DNA from: Streptomyces sp. NRRL F-5122
GTDB taxonomy: Bacteria > Actinomycetota > Actinomycetes > Streptomycetales > Streptomycetaceae
Length of the DNA stretch: 27,029 nucleotides
Assembly: GCF_001507435.1 (NCBI RefSeq)
Contig: NZ_LMWH01000286.1
Span: forward strand, 1 to 27,029
Direction of reading: 5' to 3'
This document shows positions 23,295 through 27,029 of the stretch, piece by piece. Each line of letters begins with the position of its first letter. Position 1 is the stretch's first letter. Under the pieces are notes generated by a model. The model had not been told where the DNA came from. It was given only the letters and a program-made list of their open reading frames with translations, and did not search any database. Made by a program: the position numbers and the translations under genes.

Positions 23295-24200
23295 GTGGAC
23301 CTCAGCACACTCGGCACACTCGGCACCGAGACCCGCAACGAGCGGACCGCCGATCTGGACCGCATGCCGGTCACCGAACTGCTCTCGGTCATGAACGCCG
23401 AGGACCAGACCGTCGCCCTCGCGGTACGTGACGCGCTCCAGGAGATCGGGGCCGCGGTCGAGGCGATCACCGACTCTCTGCGACGGGGCGGACGTCTGAT
23501 CTACATAGGCGCCGGTACCAGCGGCCGGATCGGCCTGCTCGACGCCGTCGAGTGCCCGCCCACCTTCGGCACCTCCCCCGAGCAGGTCGTGGGCCTGCTC
23601 TCGGGGGGCCCCGGCGCGTTCGTCGTGGCGGTCGAGGGAGCCGAGGACGAACCCACGAGGGCGGTCACCGACCTCGACGAGATCGGCGTGAACGACCGGG
23701 ACACCGTCGTCGGACTCGCCGCCAGCGGACGCACCCCGTACGTCGTCGGCGGCCTCAAGCACGCGGCCGCCAAGGGCGCCATGACGGTGTCGATCGCCTG
23801 CAACCGCGACGCGGTCATCAGCCGCTACGCCGACATCCCGATCGAGGTCCCCACCGGACCCGAGATCCTCACGGGGTCGACCCGTCTCAAGGCCGGCACC
23901 GCCGAGAAGATGGTCTGCAACATGCTCTCGACCGCGTCGATGGTCCGCCTGGGCAAGGTCTACGGGAACCTCATGGTCGATGTGAAGGCCAGCAACGACA
24001 AGCTCGTCGATCGTGCCCGCCGCATGGTCGTACAGGCCACCGGCACCGACCCCGACAGCGCCGCCGAGGCCCTGCGGGCGGCGGGCGGCCACGCCAAGAC
24101 CGCCATCGTCATGCTCCTCGCCCGCTGCACGGCAGAGGAGGCCGCCCGGCGTCTCGAAGAGGCCAACGGCGACACGCGCACGGCCATCGGCCTCGCCTGA
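23295..24200 (+). CDS. murQ: N-acetylmuramic acid 6-phosphate etherase
   Basis: 301 residues from GTG 23295, with AAAGGAC upstream, 67 bp after the regulator. It is a SIS-domain lyase. I-G-A-G-T-S-G-R-I-G at 71-80 binds the phosphosugar. Glu86 in D-A-V-E-C-P-P-T-F-G-T and Glu117 in E-G-A-E-D-E match the two catalytic glutamates of E. coli MurQ (83 and 114) with a constant offset of three. A-G-T-A-E-K-M-V-C-N-M-L-S-T and V-D-V-K-A-S-N-D-K-L complete the signature. It cleaves the lactyl ether of MurNAc-6-phosphate, giving GlcNAc-6-phosphate and D-lactate in the cytoplasm. GlcNAc-6-phosphate would need a NagA deacetylase, which is not in this window. D-lactate can go to the dehydrogenase in the opposed operon. 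Confidence 0.97.
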   Translation: MDLSTLGTLGTETRNERTADLDRMPVTELLSVMNAEDQTVALAVRDALQEIGAAVEAITDSLRRGGRLIYIGAGTSGRIGLLDAVECPPTFGTSPEQVVGLLSGGPGAFVVAVEGAEDEPTRAVTDLDEIGVNDRDTVVGLAASGRTPYVVGGLKHAAAKGAMTVSIACNRDAVISRYADIPIEVPTGPEILTGSTRLKAGTAEKMVCNMLSTASMVRLGKVYGNLMVDVKASNDKLVDRARRMVVQATGTDPDSAAEALRAAGGHAKTAIVMLLARCTAEEAARRLEEANGDTRTAIGLA

Positions 24201-24221
24201 CACAGGAGTCCCGCGCCGACG

Positions 24222-24270
24222 GGGCCCGCTCACCTCGACGCCCAGGAGCGGCATCGCGGTGAGCGGGCCC
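24222..24270. terminator. Bidirectional terminator candidate between murQ and tetR
   Basis: GGGCCCGCTCACC (24222-24234) and GGTGAGCGGGCCC (24258-24270) form a perfect 13-bp stem around a 23-base loop, 22 bases after the murQ stop. It lies between convergent genes. The rest of the 239-bp gap, up to the regulator stop at 24440, shows nothing recognisable. Confidence 0.7.
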
Positions 24271-24439
24271 GTAGGCACGGGAGATCCCGCCGGCCGGCCA
24301 TCCGTGACCCGGGCCGGTGACCGCACACGCATCGGCGGGTGCCACCGCGCGATCGCCGTCGACACAGAATGACCCTCAACGCCTGCCGGGCTGCCCGGTC
24401 AAGATCGCCGGACGGGCACCGTCCGCCATCGACCGGGCT

Positions 24440-25126
24440 TCACTGCTCGGCTCCGCCCTCGATGAGGCGCCGCAGCGAGGGCAGCAACACTTCGAGGTCC
24501 TGTTCCGTACGGAACGCGACGACGGTGGTGCCTCCACCGCCGGTTTCCCCGAAGGACTGGGATGCCGGAAAAAGGGCGAGCACCTCGCGCATCGCGTCAT
24601 CGACCTCCGCGATCGGATCGGACGACTCGCCCCGGAGCCATCGGCGCAGCACATGATTGTGGGCGGCGACGACCGCCGCCGCCATGAGTTCGGCCCTGAG
24701 CGACGCCGACTCCGTCGGGTCCCCCATCCACTCCGCGATGAATTCACGGAACAACCGCTGATAGCGGGCCACACTGGCGATCTCCCGGTCGCGGAGCGCC
24801 GCCACCTTGCTCGTGAGCGCGTACCGCCGACGCGCCAGATCTCCTTCGTCCAGATAGTGCAGCAGAACGAGCCGCACCGCGTCGGACACCGCGACCAGGG
24901 CGGTGCTGTGGCTGGAGGTCGCCAGCCGCTCCCTGATCAGCACGAGCAGCCGGTCGTGGTCCGGGAAGATGACGTCTTCCTTCGACCGGTAGTGCCGGAA
25001 GAACGTCGTACGTCCCACTCCGGCCCGCTCCGCGATGTCATCCACGGTGGTCTGCTCGTATCCGAACTCGTCGAAGAGCGCGAAGGCGGCGTCTGCGAGT
25101 CGGGTCCGCGCGGCTGGCTTGCTCAT
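24440..25126 (-). CDS. TetR family transcriptional regulator
   Basis: 228 residues from ATG 25126, with AAGGA nine bases upstream. The N-terminal TetR helix-turn-helix covers about 8-55: [32 protein letters not shown] is the textbook pattern, with the recognition helix at G-R-T-T-F-F. The C-terminal half is an all-helical ligand-binding region of no recognised subfamily. It is divergent from the mutase gene across 101 bp holding palindromic sites, so it most likely represses both. An acyl-CoA ligand is a reasonable guess from context, but nothing in the sequence shows it. Confidence 0.92.
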   Translation of the reverse strand: MSKPAARTRLADAAFALFDEFGYEQTTVDDIAERAGVGRTTFFRHYRSKEDVIFPDHDRLLVLIRERLATSSHSTALVAVSDAVRLVLLHYLDEGDLARRRYALTSKVAALRDREIASVARYQRLFREFIAEWMGDPTESASLRAELMAAAVVAAHNHVLRRWLRGESSDPIAEVDDAMREVLALFPASQSFGETGGGGTTVVAFRTEQDLEVLLPSLRRLIEGGAEQ

Positions 25127-25165
25127 GAGTGATCATCCTTCCCCGTCTCGGTCCATGGAGACCAC

Positions 25166-25214
25166 TTGCCCCGGAAGATGGTACTGAGTACCGTCGAATC
25201 GATATCGAGTACCG
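25166..25214 (+). promoter_or_regulatory. Mutase promoter with overlapping tandem TetR-type operator
   Basis: GGTACTGAGTACC (25180-25192) is a perfect palindrome with six-base arms. GAGTACCG occurs at 25186-25193 and again at 25207-25214, 21 bp apart, or two helical turns. TCGATATCGA (25199-25208) is a further perfect palindrome between them. A likely promoter, TTGCCC (25166-25171) with TACCGT (25189-25194) 17 bases on, is covered by these sites. This arrangement suits repression by the divergent TetR protein. AAGGAGG for the mutase starts immediately after. Confidence 0.65.
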
Positions 25215-25227
25215 AAGGAGGTCCGGC

Positions 25228-26814
25228 GTGGGTTCCGTGACGCATGGCGAGTCCGGGCTGCCGATCCAGCCGCTCTACGACGGCTCCGCGCTGGAGGGCT
25301 TCGACGCGGAGGCCAAGCTGGGGACGCCGGGGCGGTACCCGTTCACCCGCGGTGTCTATCCGTCGATGTACACCGGCCGACCGTGGACGATGCGCCAGTA
25401 CGCCGGGTTCGGCACGGCGAAGGAGTCCAACGAGCGCTACCACGAACTGGTGAGCGCCGGCACTGGCGGCCTGAGCGTGGCCTTCGACCTTCCGACGCAG
25501 ATGGGCTACGACTCCGACGAGGCCATCGCCCGGGGAGAGGTCGGCAAGGTCGGCGTGGCGATCGACTCGATCGAGGACATGCGGACCCTGTTCCACGGGC
25601 TGCCCATGGACAAGGTGTCGACGTCGATGACGATCAACGCACCCGCGTCGACGCTCCTCCTGCTGTACCAGTTGGTCGCCGCCGAGCAGGGCATCGCCGG
25701 GCATCAGCTGACCGGCACGATCCAGAACGACGTACTGAAGGAGTACATCGCCCGCGGCACCTACATCTATCCACCGAAGCAGTCACTACGGCTGATCAGC
25801 GACATCTTCGGCTACTGCCGCACTGAGATCCCCCGCTGGAACACGATCTCCATCTCCGGATACCACATGGCCGAGGCAGGGGCCACGCCCGTTCAGGAGA
25901 TCGCCTTCACCCTCGCCAACGCCAAGGAGTACGTGCGCACCGCGATCGCCGCGGGCCTGGACGTCGACGACTTCGCGCCCCGGCTGTCGTTCTTCTTCGT
26001 CGCGCGCACCACGCTCCTCGAGGAGATCGCGAAATTCCGCGCCGCCCGGCGGATCTGGGCCCGCATCATGCGCGACGAGTTCAAGGCGAAGAACCCCAAA
26101 TCTCAGATGCTGCGCTTCCACACCCAGACCGCCGGCGTGCAGTTGACCGCGCAGCAGCCCGAGGTCAACCTCGTCCGGGTCGCCCTCCAGGGCCTGGGGG
26201 CGGTGCTCGGCGGGACGCAGTCCCTGCACACCAACTCCTACGACGAGGCCATCGCCCTGCCGACCCAGAAGGCGGCGCGACTCGCCCTGCGCACCCAGCA
26301 GGTCATCGCCTACGAGACCGACGTGACCAGCACCGTCGACCCCTTCGCGGGTTCCTACGTGATGGAGTCGATGACCGACGACATCGAGGCGGCGGCTCTG
26401 GAACTGATCCGGGCCGTCGAGGACCGGGGCGGCGCCGTCGCCGCGATCGAGCAGGGCTTTCAGAAGTCCGAGATCGAGAAGTCCGCGTACCGGATCGCGC
26501 TGGAGATCGACAACCAGGAACGCACCGTCGTCGGGGTCAACAAGTTCGTTCTCGACGAGGAGGAGCCCTACGAGCCGCTGCGGGTCGACCCACAGATCGA
26601 GATCGACCAGTGCGAACGGCTCGAGGCCCTGCGCCGCGAGCGCGACAACGACGGCGTCGAGCGGGCCCTCGACGCCCTGCGCGCGGCGGCAGGAAGCACC
26701 GGCAACGTCCTGATCCCGATGCGCGAGGCCCTGCGACTTCGCGCCACGGTCGGCGAGGTCTCCCACGCCCTGCGCGACGTGTGGGGTGTGTACGTCCCCG
26801 TCGACACCTTCTGA
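25228..26814 (+). CDS. Methylmalonyl-CoA mutase large (catalytic) subunit, lacking the B12 domain
   Basis: 528 residues from GTG 25228, seven bases after AAGGAGG. The frame is open further upstream to 25129, but that part covers the operator. It is the TIM-barrel catalytic domain of acyl-CoA mutases. Tyr58 (R-Q-Y-A-G-F), Gln166 (I-Q-N-D), Arg176 (I-A-R-G-T-Y-I) and His213 (S-G-Y-H-M) correspond with a constant offset of 31 to Tyr89, Gln197, Arg207 and His244 of the Propionibacterium shermanii enzyme. Tyr plus Arg is the methylmalonyl-CoA type; isobutyryl-CoA mutases have Phe and Gln there. It interconverts methylmalonyl-CoA and succinyl-CoA. No B12-binding D-x-H-x-x-G domain is present, so a separate small subunit is needed and is not in the window. 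The next gene is an acyl-CoA carboxylase subunit, consistent with propionyl-CoA metabolism. Confidence 0.93.
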   Translation: MGSVTHGESGLPIQPLYDGSALEGFDAEAKLGTPGRYPFTRGVYPSMYTGRPWTMRQYAGFGTAKESNERYHELVSAGTGGLSVAFDLPTQMGYDSDEAIARGEVGKVGVAIDSIEDMRTLFHGLPMDKVSTSMTINAPASTLLLLYQLVAAEQGIAGHQLTGTIQNDVLKEYIARGTYIYPPKQSLRLISDIFGYCRTEIPRWNTISISGYHMAEAGATPVQEIAFTLANAKEYVRTAIAAGLDVDDFAPRLSFFFVARTTLLEEIAKFRAARRIWARIMRDEFKAKNPKSQMLRFHTQTAGVQLTAQQPEVNLVRVALQGLGAVLGGTQSLHTNSYDEAIALPTQKAARLALRTQQVIAYETDVTSTVDPFAGSYVMESMTDDIEAAALELIRAVEDRGGAVAAIEQGFQKSEIEKSAYRIALEIDNQERTVVGVNKFVLDEEEPYEPLRVDPQIEIDQCERLEALRRERDNDGVERALDALRAAAGSTGNVLIPMREALRLRATVGEVSHALRDVWGVYVPVDTF

Positions 26815-26918
26815 TCCGAGGCGACGGGTCCGCGTCCAGTAGCGGGCCCAACGGCATCGATGGATCTCCACGGTTCTGTCCCACCGGAAAAGCGCACACT
26901 TCGAGAAGCGAGTCACCA

Positions 26919-27029
26919 GTGAGCGACATAGACATTCACACGACCGCGGGCAAGCTCGCGGACCTGCAGCGCCGTGTGCAGGAGGCGACGCATGCCGGCT
27001 CGGAGCGTGCCGTGGAGAAGCAGCACGCC
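26919..27029 (+). CDS. Acyl-CoA carboxylase beta subunit (propionyl-CoA carboxylase type), N-terminal fragment
   Basis: The first 37 codons, from GTG 26919, run off the right edge. The sequence T-T-A-G-K-L-A-D-L-Q-R-R and then A-V-E-K-Q-H-A is the standard N-terminus of actinobacterial biotin-dependent carboxyltransferase beta subunits (PccB/AccB type). These transfer a carboxyl group from biotin to propionyl- or acetyl-CoA. The ribosome site is weak (GAGAAGCGAG). It follows the mutase by 104 bp on the same strand. Carboxylation of propionyl-CoA gives methylmalonyl-CoA, the mutase's partner substrate, after epimerisation. Specificity cannot be judged from this fragment. Confidence 0.85.
   Translation, partial: MSDIDIHTTAGKLADLQRRVQEATHAGSERAVEKQHA

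Noticed and set aside
25150..25163. DasR-like site: GGTC..GACC inverted repeat near AGACCACT
   Set aside because: The half-site resembles the dre element, but the spacing between halves is wrong and the other half lacks the ACTGGTC match. No good dre site was found in the window.
25129..25227. 33-residue N-terminal extension of the mutase
   Set aside because: It would run through the promoter and operator palindromes, while GTG 25228 has a near-perfect ribosome site and gives the normal family N-terminus.
1..27029. tRNA, rRNA and CRISPR arrays
   Set aside because: No cloverleaf-like, rRNA-like or regularly spaced repeat pattern was seen on either strand.

Overview
The window is very GC-rich, with strong third-position GC bias, many GTG starts, and ATGA/GTGA overlaps inside operons. 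It carries lipoproteins with actinobacterial lipoboxes and a DmdR1/IdeR-type iron box. All of this fits a Streptomyces chromosome or a close relative. Assignments come from reading motifs by eye; no database search was run.

Layout. (1) 1-275: the C-terminal end of a TnpB-like protein and the decayed right end of its IS200/IS605-type element. This end runs into the last codons of a convergent M81/MlrC-family gene. (2) 261-9438: a divergent transport locus. An M81 hydrolase and a ROK repressor lie on the minus strand. On the plus strand are a lipoprotein, two permeases, a double ATPase of the peptide/opine ABC class, and a ROK sugar kinase, all translationally coupled. (3) 9680-13729: a siderophore ABC importer (lipoprotein, two FecCD permeases, one ATPase) behind a near-consensus iron box. 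(4) 13828-15051: a MalY/PatB-type PLP enzyme, possibly translated from a leaderless mRNA. (5) 15292-24200: a cell-wall amino-sugar catabolic island. The minus-strand operon runs BadF-type kinase, Na+/solute symporter, anhydro-MurNAc kinase (AnmK), then a D-lactate-dehydrogenase-like FAD/Fe-S protein. It diverges from an RpiR/SIS regulator and MurQ etherase on the plus strand. (6) 24440-27029: a TetR regulator divergent from a methylmalonyl-CoA mutase catalytic subunit and the start of an acyl-CoA carboxylase beta subunit.

How it works together. Region 5 is the most interesting part. Its genes supply each step of a PTS-independent N-acetylmuramic acid pathway: uptake (symporter), phosphorylation (BadF-type kinase, or AnmK for 1,6-anhydro-MurNAc), and lactyl-ether cleavage (MurQ) to GlcNAc-6-phosphate plus D-lactate. 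The FAD/Fe-S protein is the right enzyme type to oxidise that D-lactate. Two facing promoters sit in the 215-bp gap under the RpiR-type regulator. A possible 21-codon leader ORF and a 13-bp perfect hairpin lie just before anmK. Region 2 pairs a peptide-type importer with a sugar kinase, which suggests an amino-sugar or glycopeptide-like substrate, but that is unproven.
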